In this document: positions 14,201 to 27,900 of the stretch, one piece after another
How the letters are laid out: every line of letters begins with the position of its first letter
Numbering within the stretch: position 1 is the first letter of the stretch
NCBI RefSeq assembly: GCF_963678635.1
Contig: NC_087068.1
Coordinates: 33,799,436 to 33,863,435 of the forward strand
Direction of reading: 5' to 3'
Length of the DNA stretch: 64,000 bases
Origin: Symsagittifera roscoffensis
Lineage: Eukaryota; Xenacoelomorpha; Acoela; Convolutidae
The notes under the pieces: generated by a model
Told to the model about the DNA's origin: nothing
Databases searched by the model: none
The model's input: the letters and a program-made list of their open reading frames with translations, nothing else
Translations under genes and position numbers: made by a program

Positions 14201-17200
14201 TCGAATTGCTTGTTTAAAAAACTAAAATTTTTTGCGAACCGATTCAGAATATAAATAAATTGATTTTTCTCAATGTAAGAAAATTGATTTTTCTTGAGTA
14301 GCTTGCATATAAAAAATAGGGAACCAATTTCATTTAGGAAGCAACTTGGAAAAATTTAAAATCTTCACAGCGGAAATTGCTTGTTTAAAAACCTCAACTT
14401 TTCGCAAACTGATTCAGTCGATGAAATGAATTGATTACTTTCACAACTTCATAGCTTATTAAACTTGTTCGAAAAACTCAAATTTTTACACACCGATTCA
14501 AACAATAAATCATCATTTTCGAAACTCCAAAGCTCAAATAGCTTGCATGAAAAACTCAATTTTCTCGCAAACTGATCCATTCTATGATTAAATTCGAAAA
14601 ACTTCGAAGTTTCATATATCAAATAGCTTGCTAGAAAATTCAGACTGCTTAAGATTTGAATCACTCTATAAACAAACCTAATTTATTTTAAAATTCTCGC
14701 AGCTCGCATAGCTTGTTTAAAAATTTAACTCTTTGGAAGCTGATTTTGCATATAAAATCATTTGGAATGTTTCGTAACTCGTATGGCTTGCAGATAAAAT
14801 TCAAATTTTTAGTGAACCGATGCACTATATCAAATGAATTGAAATGTTTCAAATTTCCAACGCTCAAAAAGCTTGTTTAAAACGCCAAGTGTTTCCGAAC
14901 TAAATCAGTCTAAAAAAATGAAGTGAAGAGTTTCTGAGTTTCATAGATCAATAAGTTTAGTTTAAAAATTGATTTTTTGGCGAACCGTTTCAGTCTAAAA
15001 AGTGAACTGAAATAATTCATAATTTCAAAGCTGGACTAGCTTGTTTGAAAAGTTTTTAAAAAAAACTTCGCGAGCCGATTTAGTATATAAGAAAAATTGA
15101 TTTTTCTCATTTTTTTAAATAATTAGTAGCTCGCATGAAAAAAAAATTGTGAACCAATTTCGTCTATGAAACAACTTGGAAATTTGAGAAACTTCACCAA
15201 CAACTTTTTCGCTCACGATTCAGTCTATGAAATGAACTGGTCCACTTCAGACTGTTGAAGATTTGATTCCGTCTCTAAACAAATTTGAATTATTTCAAAA
15301 TTTTTGAAGCGTGTTTAAATTGTTTAGGAATTTAAAATTTTTCCGTACTGATTTTGTCTAAGAAACCATTTGGAATGTTTCATAGTTTGAATTGCTAGCA
15401 GAAAAAGTTCAAAATTTTAGCGAACCAATGCAATATATGAAACGAAATGAAATCTTTCAGTTTTCCAAACCTCCAAACCTCTTGCCTAATAAACGCAAAG
15501 TATTCTCGAACCGATTCAGTCTAGGAATTGAAGCAAAGTACTTGAAAATTTCATAGATTAAAAAACCGATTATTTGGCGTGCCGTTTCAATCAAGATCTG
15601 AACTGAAATAGTTCATACTTTCAAAGCTCGAATTGTTTGTTTAAAAAACTAAAATTTTTCGCGAACTGATTCAGTACATAAGAAAATTGATTTTTCTCAA
15701 TATTTTTTAAAGCTTGCGTAGTTTGCGTAGTTTGCTTGAAAAACTCAATTTTTTTCGCAAACTGATCCAGTCTATAAAAAGAATTGACTAAATTAAAAAT
15801 TTCAGAGCTGAAATGGCTTGTTTGAAAAACTCAATTTTCTCGCAAACTGATCCAGTCTTGGATTGTTGGGTTGAATTGAAATACTTCAAAGTTTTATAAA
15901 TCAAATAGCTTGCTCAAAAAAACTCAGACTGTTTAAGGTTTAATTCAACCTATAACTAAAGTTGAATTATTTCAAATTTCTCAAAGCTCGCCTGGCTTGT
16001 TTTAAAGTTGAAGATTTCGGAAACCAATTTTGTCCATAAAACCAATTAGAATGATTCATAGCTCGTATAGCTTGCTGATGAAACTCAAACTGTTAGCGAA
16101 CCGATGCAGTATATGAAACGATTTGAAATATTTCAAATTTCCAAAGCTCAAAAAGCTTGCTTAAAAGAACGCAAAATGTTCGCGAACTAACTCAGATTGT
16201 TGGGCGAACTGTTTCAATCTAGAAAGTGATTTGGAATAATTAAAAATTTCAAAGCTGGAATAGCTTGCTTAAAATACTAAAATACTAAAAAAATTGCGAG
16301 CCGATTTAGTACAAAAGAATTTTTTTTTTAATTTTTAAACATTGAGTAGCTTGCATGAAAAAAAATTCGGGAACTAATTTCGACCATGAAACAACTTGGA
16401 AAATTGAAAAGCTTCACAGCTGAAACAGCTTGTTTGAAAATCTTAATTTTTCGCAAACTGATTCATTCTATGAAATGTATTGTTTAACTTCAAAATTTCA
16501 AAGCACAAAAAAATTTGCTTGGAAAACTCGAATTTTTCTCAAGCTGACCCAGTCTATGAAATGAATTGAATTACTTCGAAATTTCATTTATTAAATAACT
16601 TGCTTAAAAAACTCAAACTGTTGAAGATTCGATTCAGTCTAAAAGCAAACTTGATTTTTTTTTCAAAAGTTTCGAAGCTCGCATACCTTGTTCAAGAATT
16701 TAAAACTTTTCCGAAACTGATTTCGTCTATGAAACCATTTAGAATGTTTCATACTTTGAATTGCTTGCAGAAAAAACTCAAACTTAAGCAAAGCGATGCA
16801 GTATTTGGAAGGAATTGAAATCTTTCAATGCCCCAAAGCTCAAAATGGTTGCTGAAAAAATTCAAAGTTTTCTCGAACCGAATCAGTCTAGAAAATGAAG
16901 TGGAACAATTGAAAATTTCATAGATCGAACAGCTTGCTTAAAAAATTGATTGTTTCGCGAACCGTTTCAGTCTAGGAAGTGAATTGATTTAGTTCATAAT
17001 TTCAAAGCTCGAATTGCTTGTTTAAAAAACTAAAATTTTTTGCGAACCGATTCAGAATAATAATAAATTGATTTTACTCAATATAAGAAAATTGATTTTT
17101 CTTGAGTAGCTTGCATACAAAAAATAGGGAACCAATTTTGTTTATGGAGCAACTTGGAAAAATTTAAAATCTTCACATCTGAAACTGCTTGTTAAAAAAC

Positions 17201-19500
17201 CTCAACCTTTCCGCAAACCGATTCAGTCGATGAAATGAATTGATTACTTTCAAAATTTCATAGCTTATTAAGCTTGCTCGAAAAACTCAAATTTTTACAC
17301 ACCGATTCAAACAATAAATCATCATTTTCGAAACTCCAAAGCTCAAATAGCTTGCATGAAAAACTCAATTTTCTCGCAAACTGATCCGTTCTATGATTAA
17401 ATTCGAAAAACTTCGAAGTTTCATATATCAAATAGCTTGCTAAAAAAGTTCAGACTGTTTAAGATTTGAATCAGTCTATAAACAAACCTAACTTATTTTA
17501 AAATTCTCGCAGCTCGCTTAGCTTGTTGAAAAATTTAACTCTTTGGAAGCTGATTTTGTTTATAAAATCATTTGAAATGTTTCGTAACTCGTATAGCTTG
17601 CAGATAAAACTCAAATTTTTAGTGAACCGATGAAGTATATGAAACGAATTGAAATATTTCAAATTTCCAACGCTCAAAAAGCTTGCCTAAAAAAACGCCA
17701 AGTGTTTGCGAACTAAATCAGTCTAAAAAAAATGAAGTGAAGAATTTCTATTTTCTTAGATCAATTAGTTTAGTTTAAAAATGGATTTTTGGCGAACCAT
17801 TTCAGTCTAAAAAGTGAACTGAAAAAATTCAAAATTTCAAAGCTGGACTAGCTTGCTTGAAAAATTTTTTGAAAAACTTCGCGAGCCGATTTAGTATTTA
17901 AGAAAAATTGATTTTTCTCATTTTTAAATCATTAGCAGCTCGCATTAAAAAAAAATCGTGAACCAATTTTGTCTATGAAACAACTTGGAAAATTGAAAAA
18001 CTTCACTAACAACTTTTTCGCTCACGATTCAGTCTATGAAATGAACTGGTCCACTTCAAAACTTCAAAGCTCAATTAGCTTGCTTTCTCAAACTGATCCA
18101 GTCTACGAAATGGATTGAATTTTTTCAAAGCTTCATATATCAAATAGCTTGCTTAAAAAAATCAGACTGTTGAAGATTTGAATCCGTCTATAAACAAACT
18201 TGAATTATTTCAAAATTTTTGAAGCTCGTATAGATTGTTTAGGAATTGAAAAAATTTTTCCGTTCTGATTTCGTCTAAGAATTCATTTGGAATGTGTCAT
18301 AGTTTGAATTGCTAGCAGAAAAATTTTAGCGAACCGAGTCAATATATGAAACGAAATGGAATCTTTCAGTTTTCTAAACCTCAAAATGCTTACCTAATAA
18401 ACGCAAAGTATTCTCAAATCGATTCAGTCTAGAAAATGAAGCGAAGTACTTGAAAATTTCATAGATCAATAAACCGATTATTTGGCGAGCTGTTTCAGTC
18501 AGGAACTGAACTAAAATAGTTCATACTTTCAAAGCTCGAATTGCTTGTTTAAAAAACTAAAGTTTTTCGCGAACTGATTCAGTACATAAGAAAATTATTT
18601 TTTCTCAATTTTTCAAAGCTTGAGTCGCTTGCAAGAAAAAAAACTGGGAGCCAATTTTGCTTTGAAGCAATCTGGAAAAATTGAAAGTCTACACAGCTCA
18701 AAAAACTCAACCTTTTTGCAGTCTGATTCAGTCAATGAAATGAATTGGTTAACTTCAAAACTTCATAGCTCAATAATCTTGCATGAAAACCTCAACTTTT
18801 CACAAACCGATTCCAACTATGAAATGAATTGATCAACTCCATAACTCCAAAGCTCAAGCAGCTTGCTTGAAAAACTCATATTTCTCGCCAACTGATCCAG
18901 TCTATGATTTGAATTGAAATTCTTCAAAGTTTTCTATATCATTTAGCTTGCTCAAAAAAATTCAGACTGTTTAAGATTTGAATATGTCTAAATATAAACT
19001 TGAATTACTTCAAAATTCTCGAAGCTCGTATAACTTAATTAAAAGTTTAATTTTTCGGAAACTGATATTGTCTATAAAACCTTTTGGAAGGATTCATAGC
19101 TTTTAAAGCTTGCAAAAAAACTCAAATTTTTAGCAAAACGATGCAGTATATGAAACGAATTGAAATATTTCAGATTTCCAAAACTTAAAAAGCTTGCTTA
19201 GAGAAACGCAAAGTGTTCGCGAACTAATTCAATCTAGAAAATGAAGTGAAGAACTTAAAAGTTTCATAGATCAAATAGCTTGCTTAAAAAACTGATTGTT
19301 TGGCGAACCGTTTGAGTCTAAGAAGTGAATTGAAACAATTCAAATTTTCAAAGCTGGAATAGCTTGCTCAACCTTTTTCCAAACCGATTCAGTCCATGAA
19401 ATGAACTGATAAACTTCAAAAGATCAAAACTCAAATAGCTTGCTGGCAAAACTAGATATTTTCTTAATCTGATCCAGTCTATGGAATGAATTGAATTACT
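11281..19500 (+). repeat. diverged satellite block with 1.25-kb and ~2.8-kb duplications
   Basis: Plus-oriented monomers more diverged than array A. Two block duplications are visible. First, a ~1.25-kb pair: GCAGTATATGGAAGGAAT at 12,401 and 13,650, and CTTGGATTGTTGGATTG near 11,410 with its match near 12,660; a third, partly matching block lies at about 15,750-16,950. Second, a ~2.8-2.9-kb duplication: CTTGAGTAGCTTGCAT at 14,293 and 17,101, and GACTGTTGAAGATTTG at 15,250 and 18,164. The offset grows by about 106 bp because the right copy carries an extra monomer near 18,060. The junction of the first pair near 12,536 jumps back to a monomer also seen at 11,205. No gene is visible. Confidence 0.85.
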
Positions 19501-21900
19501 TCAAAGTTTCTTATATCAAATAGCTTACTTAGGAAAGTTCAGTGTGGTGAAGAATTTGTTCAGTCTATAAACAAAAAATCGAGGAATAATTCAGTCAGGA
19601 AAGTGAAGTGAAATACTTGAAAGTTTTATAGACAAAAAGCTTGCTTAAAAAACAGATTAATTGCGAACCCTTTCAGTCTAGGAAGTGAAATGAAATATTT
19701 AAAAACTAAGATTTTTGCAAATCTACTCAATTTATGAGCCAAAAAGATCTATTTCAATTTTTCAAGGCTTAAATGGCTCGCTTAAAAAACTCAAAATTAA
19801 AAAAACATGATGCGGTATACTAATACACTTGCTTGCAATACTTCAATTTTTAACACTCAAAAGCCTGCTTTAAAAATCAAACATTTTCAGGAAACGACTT
19901 CGTCTATGAAACAACTTGGAAAACTGAAAATCTTCACAGCTGAAATGGCTTGTTTAAATACCTCACTTTTTTGCAAACCGATTCAATCTATGAACAGAAT
20001 TGAATTAGTTCAAAGTTTCTTTAATCAAGTAGCTTCTTTGAAAGACTACTTGAATCAGTCTATAAATAAATTCGAAATCTTTCAAGTTTGAAGCTCGAAC
20101 AGCTTGTTTGAAGTTTTAAAATTTATCGGGATCCGATTTCTTTCTAAGCAGTTGGAATCATTCAGAGTTTCTTAGCTTGAATAGATTGCAGAAAGAAAAT
20201 CAAACTTTCAGCGAACCGATGCAGTATATAAAACGAATTCAAAAATTTCAAATTTTTGAGGCTCAAAAAGTTGCTTCAAAAAACTTAAAGCCCTAAAGAA
20301 CTGACCCAGTGAACTATTACACTTGCAATGTTGCAAATTCTCAAAGCTCGAATAGCTAACTTTAAAAAAATAAAGTTTTTAGGGAATCAACTTTGTCTAT
20401 GAAACCAATTGGAGTGTTCCAAAGATTAAAAGCTCAAGCTGCTTGCAAAAAATTCATTTTTTAAAGAATTGATTCAGTCTTTTGATACACTTGACACTTT
20501 CAACTTCTTGTAGCTCAATTAGTTTGCTTAAGAAACTAAGATTTTTGCAAATCTACTCAATTTATGAGCCAAAAAGATCTATTTCAATTTTTCAAGGCTC
20601 AAAAGGCTCGCTTAAAAACTCTAAATTAAAAAAAACTGATGCGGTATACTAATACTTTTGCTTGCAATACTTCAATTTTTAAAGCTCAAAAGCCTGCTTC
20701 AAAAATTAAAAGTTTTCAGGAAACGACTTCGTCTATGAAACAACTTGGACTAATTCAAGGATTCTTTGGTCAAAGTTCTTTTAAAAAATTCGAATTTTTA
20801 AGAACAGATTCAGTCTTATTATACGCTTGAAACTCTTCAGATTTTTATAGCTCAATTAGTTTGCTGAAAAAATTAGGATATTTGCAAATCAATTCAATTT
20901 ATGAACTAAAAAAAAAATATTTAATTTTTCAAAGCGCAAATGGCTTGCTTAAAAAATTTAAATTAAAAAAAACTGATGCGGTGTACTAAAACACTTGCTT
21001 GCAATACTTCAATTTTTAAAGCTCAAAAGCCTGCCCTCAGGAAACAATTTCGTCTATGAAACAACTTGGATTAATTCAAGGATTCATTGCTCAACGCTCT
21101 TGCAAAAATTTCAAATTTTTAAGAACTGATTCAATCTTTTGATACACTTGAAACTTTTCAACTTTTTATAGCTCAATTAGTTTGCTTCGGAAACTGAAAT
21201 TTTCGCAAATTGATTTAATTTATGAAATGAAAAGAAATATTTCATTTTTTCAAAGTTCAAATACCTTGCTTGATAAACTCTAAACTTTCAAAAAACCTGA
21301 TGCGGTGTACTAATTTACTTGCTAGCAAAATTTCAAGTTTTAAAGCTTTATAACCTGTTTAAAAAATTAAAATTTTCAGGAAACGCCTGTCTATAAAACA
21401 ACTTTGACAATTTGAAGGATTCATAGCTCAAAGTTCTTGCAAAATAATCAAGTTTATAAGACCTGGTTCTTTCCTTTGTATATAGCTCAATTATAAATGC
21501 TTAAAAAACAAGAAATTTCGCAAATCGATTCAATTTGAGAACTAAACAGAAATTTTTCAGTTTTGCAAAACTCAAGTAGCTGATTTAAAAAATTAAAACC
21601 ATTTTGCAAACCGGTTTTCTTTATGAAACGACTGGAAATGAACTAATTAGTTTGCTGAAAATTTCAAAATTTTCCAAAAACGATTCGATCTATTAGAAAA
21701 CTTGAAATTTTTCAGCAAACCGATGCAGTGTAAGAATTGAAGTATTTCAAAAATCCAAAGCTCAAAAAGCTTGCTTAAAAACCAAAGCAATCGCGAAACT
21801 TATCGTTCTAGAAAATGAAGTGAAACACTTCAAAGTTACATAGATCAAATCCTTGCTAAAGAAACTGATTACTTGGCGAATCGTTTCAGTCTAGCAAGTG
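19501..21900 (+). repeat. diverged satellite block with GATGCGGTATACTAAT monomers
   Basis: Plus-oriented diverged monomers. A marker monomer with GATGCGGTATACTAAT (or GATGCGGTGTACTAA) occurs near 19,809, 20,638, 20,976 and 21,300. Spacings of about 829, 338 and 324 bp suggest a four-monomer unit of about 330 bp whose first interval is longer. The right part, from about 21,340, is collinear with 34,230-35,040. No gene is visible. Confidence 0.8.
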
Positions 21901-24900
21901 AATTGAAATAATTCAAAATTTCAAAGTTCGAAAAAAATAAAGCTTTTCGGAAACGATTTGGTCTGTAAAACAACTTGAGCTGTGAAACTTTGATAAAAAA
22001 GATCTATAAAAAACTTGAAATTTCTTAAGGTTCCTTAGCTCAAATAGTTTGCTTAAAAATCTTCACATTTCCCAAACTGATTCGGTCAGTCAAATAACTT
22101 GAAAATTCTCAAAGTTTAACAGCTCGGATAGCTTGCTTGAGAAGCTCAAACTTTTTGCGAACCAATCCAATCTATGACACAACTGGAAATATTTTGATTT
22201 TTCATAGCTCGAAAAGCTTCTTCAAAAAAATCAAAGTTTTCGCGAACCGATCAGTATCCGAAACCACTTGAATTATCTCAAAAATTCAAAGCTTGAAAAA
22301 CTGGCTCATAAAAACATAATTTTGTTTTCGAAAGCCGGTTCAGTGTATGAATTAACTTAAAAAAACTCAAGTTTTTAAAGCTTGATCAGCTGTTTTAAAA
22401 ACCTAAGCTTTTTGACTAGAATTCTGTCGATCAAATAACTTGAAATATCTCAAAGTTTTGTAGCTCGAATAGTTTGAATAAAAAACTCAAATTTTCGCGA
22501 ACCGATACCGTCTATAAAATAGCTTAAAAGTCTTAAAATTCTTTAGCTCAAATAGCTTGCTTACAAAACTTCACATTTCCCAAACTAATTCTGTCTATCA
22601 ATTAATTTGAAACATCTCAAAGTTTCTTAACTCGAGTAGCTTGCATAGGAGACTCAAACTTTTTGCAAATCGTTTCAATCTATGAAACAACTGGATATAA
22701 TTCGAGTTATCATAGCTCGAAAATATTCTTCAGAAAACTCACTTTTTTCGCGAACTTTTACCGTCTACAAAATAACTTAGATACTTATAAATTTTCAAAT
22801 ATCGACTAGTTTGCTTTAGAAACAAAAAAACTTTTCGCAAACCAAATCTGACTATGAAATAACTTGAAATAGTTCGAGTTTCCATTGCTAGGGTAGCTTG
22901 CTCAAAAAGCTCAAATTTTGCAAGCCAATTCCGTCTGAAGTATCTTGGAAAACCTCAAAGTTCAATAGCTCGGATAGCTTGCTTGAGAAGCTCAAACTTT
23001 ATGCGAACCGATTCATCTATGACACATCTGGAAATGTTTTGATTTTTCATAGCTCGAAATTTTTTTTCAAAAAAATCAAAGCTTTCGCGAACCGATCAGT
23101 ATCCGAAATAACTTGAATCATCTCAAAATTTCAAAGCTTGAAAAACTGGTTCATAAAAACACAGTTTTGTGTTCAAAAGTCGGTTCAGTATATGAATTAA
23201 CTTGATAAATTTCAAGTTTTTAAAGCTTGATCAGCTTTCTTAAAAACCTAAGCTTTTTGACTAGAATTCTGTCGATCAAATAACTTGAAATATCTCAAGG
23301 TTTTCTAGCTCGAACAGCTTGCATAGAAAACTCAATTTTTGCAAACCGATAACGTCTATAAAATAACTTGAAATGTCTTGAAGTTCCTTAGCTCGAATAG
23401 CTTGCTTAGGAAACTTCACATTTCCCAAACTAATTCTGTATATCAATTAATTTAAAACATCTCATAGTTTCGTAGCTCGAGTAGCTTGCATAGGAGACTC
23501 AAACTTTTGGCGAATCGATTCAATCTATGAAATAACTGAAAACAATTCGAGTTATCATAGCTCGAAAAGATTCTTCAGAAAACTCAATTTTTTCGCGAAC
23601 CTATACCGTCTACAAAATAACTTAGATACTTTTAAATTTTCAAATACCGACTAGTTTGCTTTAGAAACAAAACTTTTTGCAAACCAAATCTGACTATAAA
23701 ATAACTTGAATTAGTTCGAGTTTCCATAGCTCAGGTAGCTTGCTCAAAAAGCTCACTTTTTTGCAAGCCAATTCCGTCTATGAAGTAACTTGGAAAACCT
23801 CAAAGTTCAATAGCTCGGATAGCTTGCTTGAGAAGCTCAAACTTTATGCGAACCGATTCAATCAATGACACATCTGGAAATATTTTAATTTTTCATAGCT
23901 CGAAAAATTTTTTCAAAAAAATTCAAAGTTTTCGCGAACCGATCAGTATCCGAAATCACTTGAATTATCTCAAAATTTCATAGCTTGAAAAACTGGTTCA
24001 GAAAAAAAAAACAATTTTGTTTTCGAAAGTCGGTTCAGTCTATGAATTAACTTGGAAAACTTCAAGTTTTTAAAGCTTGATCAGCTTTCTTAAAAACCTA
24101 AGCTTTTTGACTAGTATTCTGTCGATCAATTAACTTTAAATATCTCAAAGTTTTGTAGCTCGAATAGCTTGCATAAAAAACTCAAATTTTCGCGAACCGA
24201 TAACGTCTATAAAATAACTTTAAAATGTCTTAAAGTTCCTTAGCTCAAATAGCTTGCTTAAAAACTTCACAGTTCCCAAACTAATTCTGTCTATCAAACA
24301 ACTTGAAACATCTCAAAGTTTCCTAGCTCGATAAGCTTGCATAGGAGACTCAAACTTTTGGCGAATCGATTCAATCTATGAAATAACTGAAAACAATTCA
24401 AGTTATCATAGCTCAAAAAGATTCTTCAGAAAACTCAATTTTTTCGCAAACCTATACCGTCTACAAAATAACTTAGATACTTTTAAATTTTCAAATACCG
24501 ACTAGTTTGCTTTAGAAACAAAAAATTTGCAAACCAAATCTGACTATAAAATAACTTGAATTAGTTCGAGTTTCCATAGCTCAGGTAGCTTGCTCAAAAA
24601 GCTCAAATTTTTGCAAACCAATTCCGTCTATGAAGTAACTTGGAAAACCTCAAAGTTCAATAGCTCGGATAGCTTGCTTGAGAAGCTCAAACTTTTTGCG
24701 AACCGATTCAATCTATGACAAACTTGGAAATATTTGGATTTTTCAAAGCTCGAAAAGTTTCTTCTAAAAAAAACAAAGTTTTCGCGAACCGTTCAGTATC
24801 CGAAATCACTTGAATTATCTCAAAATTTCAAAGCTTGAAAAACTGGTTCATAAAAACACAATTTTGTGTTCGAAAGTCGGTTCAGTATATGAATTAACTT

Positions 24901-27900
24901 GATAAATTTCACGTTTTTAAAGCTTGATCAGCTTTCTGAAAAACCTAAGTTTTTGACTAGAATTCTGTCGATCAAATAACTTGAAATATCTCAAGGTTTT
25001 GTAGCTCGAATAGCTTGCATAGAAAACTCAAACTTTTGCGAACCGATAACGTCTATAAAATAACTTGAAATGTCTTGAAGCTCCTTAGCTCGAATAGCTT
25101 GCTTGAAAAACTTCACATTTCCCAAACTAATTCTGTATATCAATAAACTTGAAACATCTCAAAGTTTCGTAGCTCGAGTAGCTTGCATGAGAGACTCAAA
25201 CTTTTGGCGAATCGATTCAATCAATGAAATAACTGAAAACAATTCAAGTTATCATAGCTCAAAAAGATTCTTCAGAAAACTCAATTTTTTCGCAAACCTA
25301 TACCGTCTACAAAATAACTTAGATACTTTTAAATTTTCAAATACCGACTAGTTTTCTTTAGAAACAAAAATTTTGCAAACCAAATCTGACTATAAAATAA
25401 CTTGAATTAGTTCGAGTTTCCATAGCTCAGGTAGCTTGCCCAAAAAGCTCAAATTTTTGCAAACCAATTCCGTCTATGAAGTAACTTGGAAAACCACAAA
25501 GTTCAATAGCTCGGATTGCTTGCTTGAGAAGCTCAAACTCTTTGCGAACCGATTCAATCTATGACACATCTGGAAATATTTGGATTTTTCAAAGCTCGAA
25601 AAGTTTCTTCTTAAAAAACAAAGTTTTCGCGAACCGATCAGTATCCGAAATCACTTGAATTATCTCAAAATTTCAAAGCTTGAAAAACTGGTTCATAAAA
25701 ACACAATTTTGTGTTCGAAAGTCGGCTCAGTATATGAATTAACTTGATAAATTTCAAGTTTTTAAAGCTTGATCAGCTTTCTGAAAAACCTAAGCTTTTG
25801 ACTAGAATTCTGTCGATCAAATAACTTGAAATATCTCAAGGTTTTGTAGCTCGAATAGCTTTCATAAAAAACTCAAATTTTCGCAAACCGATAACGTCTA
25901 TAAAAAAACTTTAAAATGTCTTAAAGTTCCTTAGCTCAAATAGCTTGCTTAAAAACTTCACAGTTCCCAAACTAATTCTGTCTATCAAACAACTTGAAAC
26001 ATCTCAAAGTTTCCTAGCTCGATTAGCTTGCATAGGAGACTCAAACTTTTGGCGAATCGATTCAATCTATGAAATAACTGAAAACAATTCAAGTTATCAT
26101 AGCTCAAAAAGATTCTTCAGAAAACTCACTTTTTTCGCAAACTTATACCGTCTACAAAAAAACTTAGATACCTTTAAATTTTCAAATACCGACTAGTTTG
26201 CTTTAGAAAAAAAAATTTTGCAAATCAAATCTGACTATAAAATAATTTGAATTAGTTCGATTTTCCATAGCTCAGGTAGCTTGCTCAAAAAGCTCAAATT
26301 TTTGCAAACCAATTCCGTCTATGAAGTAACTTGGAAAACCTCAAAGTTCAATAGCTCGGATAGCTTGCTTGAGAAGCTCAAACTTTTTGCGAACCGATTC
26401 AATCTATGACACATCTGGAAATATTTGGATTTTTCAAAGCTCGAAAAGTTTCTTCTAAAAAAACAAAGTTTTCGCGAACCGATCAGTATCCGAAATCACT
26501 TGAATTATCTCAAAATTTCAAAGCTTGAAAAACTGGTTCATAAAAACAAAATTTTGTGTTCGAAGGTCGGTTCAGTATATGAATTAACTTGATAAATTTC
26601 AAGTTTTTAAAGCTTGATCAGCTTTCTGAAAAACCTAAGATTTTGACTAGAATTCTGTCGATCAAATAAATTGAAATATCTCAAGGTTTTGTAGCTCGAA
26701 TAGCTTGCATAGAAAACTCAAACTTTTGCAAACCGATAACGTCTATAAAATAACTTGAAATGTCTTGAAGTTCCTTAGCTCATATAGCTTGCTTAAAAAA
26801 CTTCACATTTCCCAAACTAATTCTGTATATGAATTAACTTGAAACATCTCAAAGTTTCGTAGCTCAAGTAGCTTGCATGAGAGACTCAAACTTTTGGGGA
26901 ATCGATTCAATCAATGAAATAACTGAAAACAATTCGAGTTATCATAGATCGAAAAGATTCTTCAGAAAACTCAATTTTTTCGCGAACATATACCGTCTAC
27001 AAAATAACTTAGATACTTTTAAATTTTCAAATACCGATTAGTTTGCTTTAGAAACAAAAACTTTTGCAAACCAAATCTGAATATAAAATAACTTGAATTA
27101 GTTCGAGTTTCCATAGCTCAGGTAGCTTGCTCAAAAAGCTCAAATTTTTGCAAGCCAATTCCGTCTATGAAGTAACTTGGAAAACCTCAAAGTTCAATAG
27201 CTCGGATAGCTTGCTTGAGAAGCTCAAACTTTTGCGAACCGATTCAATCTATGACACATCTGGAAATATTTTGATTTTTCATAGCTCGAAATTTGTTTTC
27301 AAAAAAATCAAAGCTTTCGCAAACCGATCAGTATCCGAAATCACTTGAATCATCTCAAAATTTCATAGCTTGAAAAACTGGTTCAGAAAAAAACACAATT
27401 TTGTGTTCGAAAGTCGGTTCAGTATATAAATTAACTTGAAAATTTTCAAGTTTTTAAAGCTTGATCAGCTTTCGTAAAAACCTAAGCTTTTTGACTAGAA
27501 TTCTGTCGATCAAATAACTTGAAATATCTCAAGGTTTTGTAGCTCGAATAGCTTGCATAGAAAACTCAAACTTTTGCGAACCGATAACGTCTATAAAATA
27601 ACTTGAAATGTCTTGAAGGTCTTTAGCTCGAATAGCTTGCTTAAAAAACTTCACATTTCCCAAACTAATTCTGTATATGAATTAACTTGAAACATCTCAA
27701 AGTTTCGTAGCTCGAGTAGCTTGCATGAGAGACTCAAACTTTTGGCGAATCGATTCAATCAATGAAATAACTGAAAACAATTCGAGTTATCATAGATCGA
27801 AAAGATTCTTCAGAAAACTCAATTTTTTCGCGAACATATACCGTCTACAAAATAACTTAGATACTTTTAAATTTTCAAATACCGATTAGTTTGCTTTAGA

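Noticed and set aside
24661-25508. CENP-B box in the monomer
   Set aside because: TTCGCGAACCGATTC shares only the leading TTCG with the CENP-B box; the required downstream CGGG core is missing.
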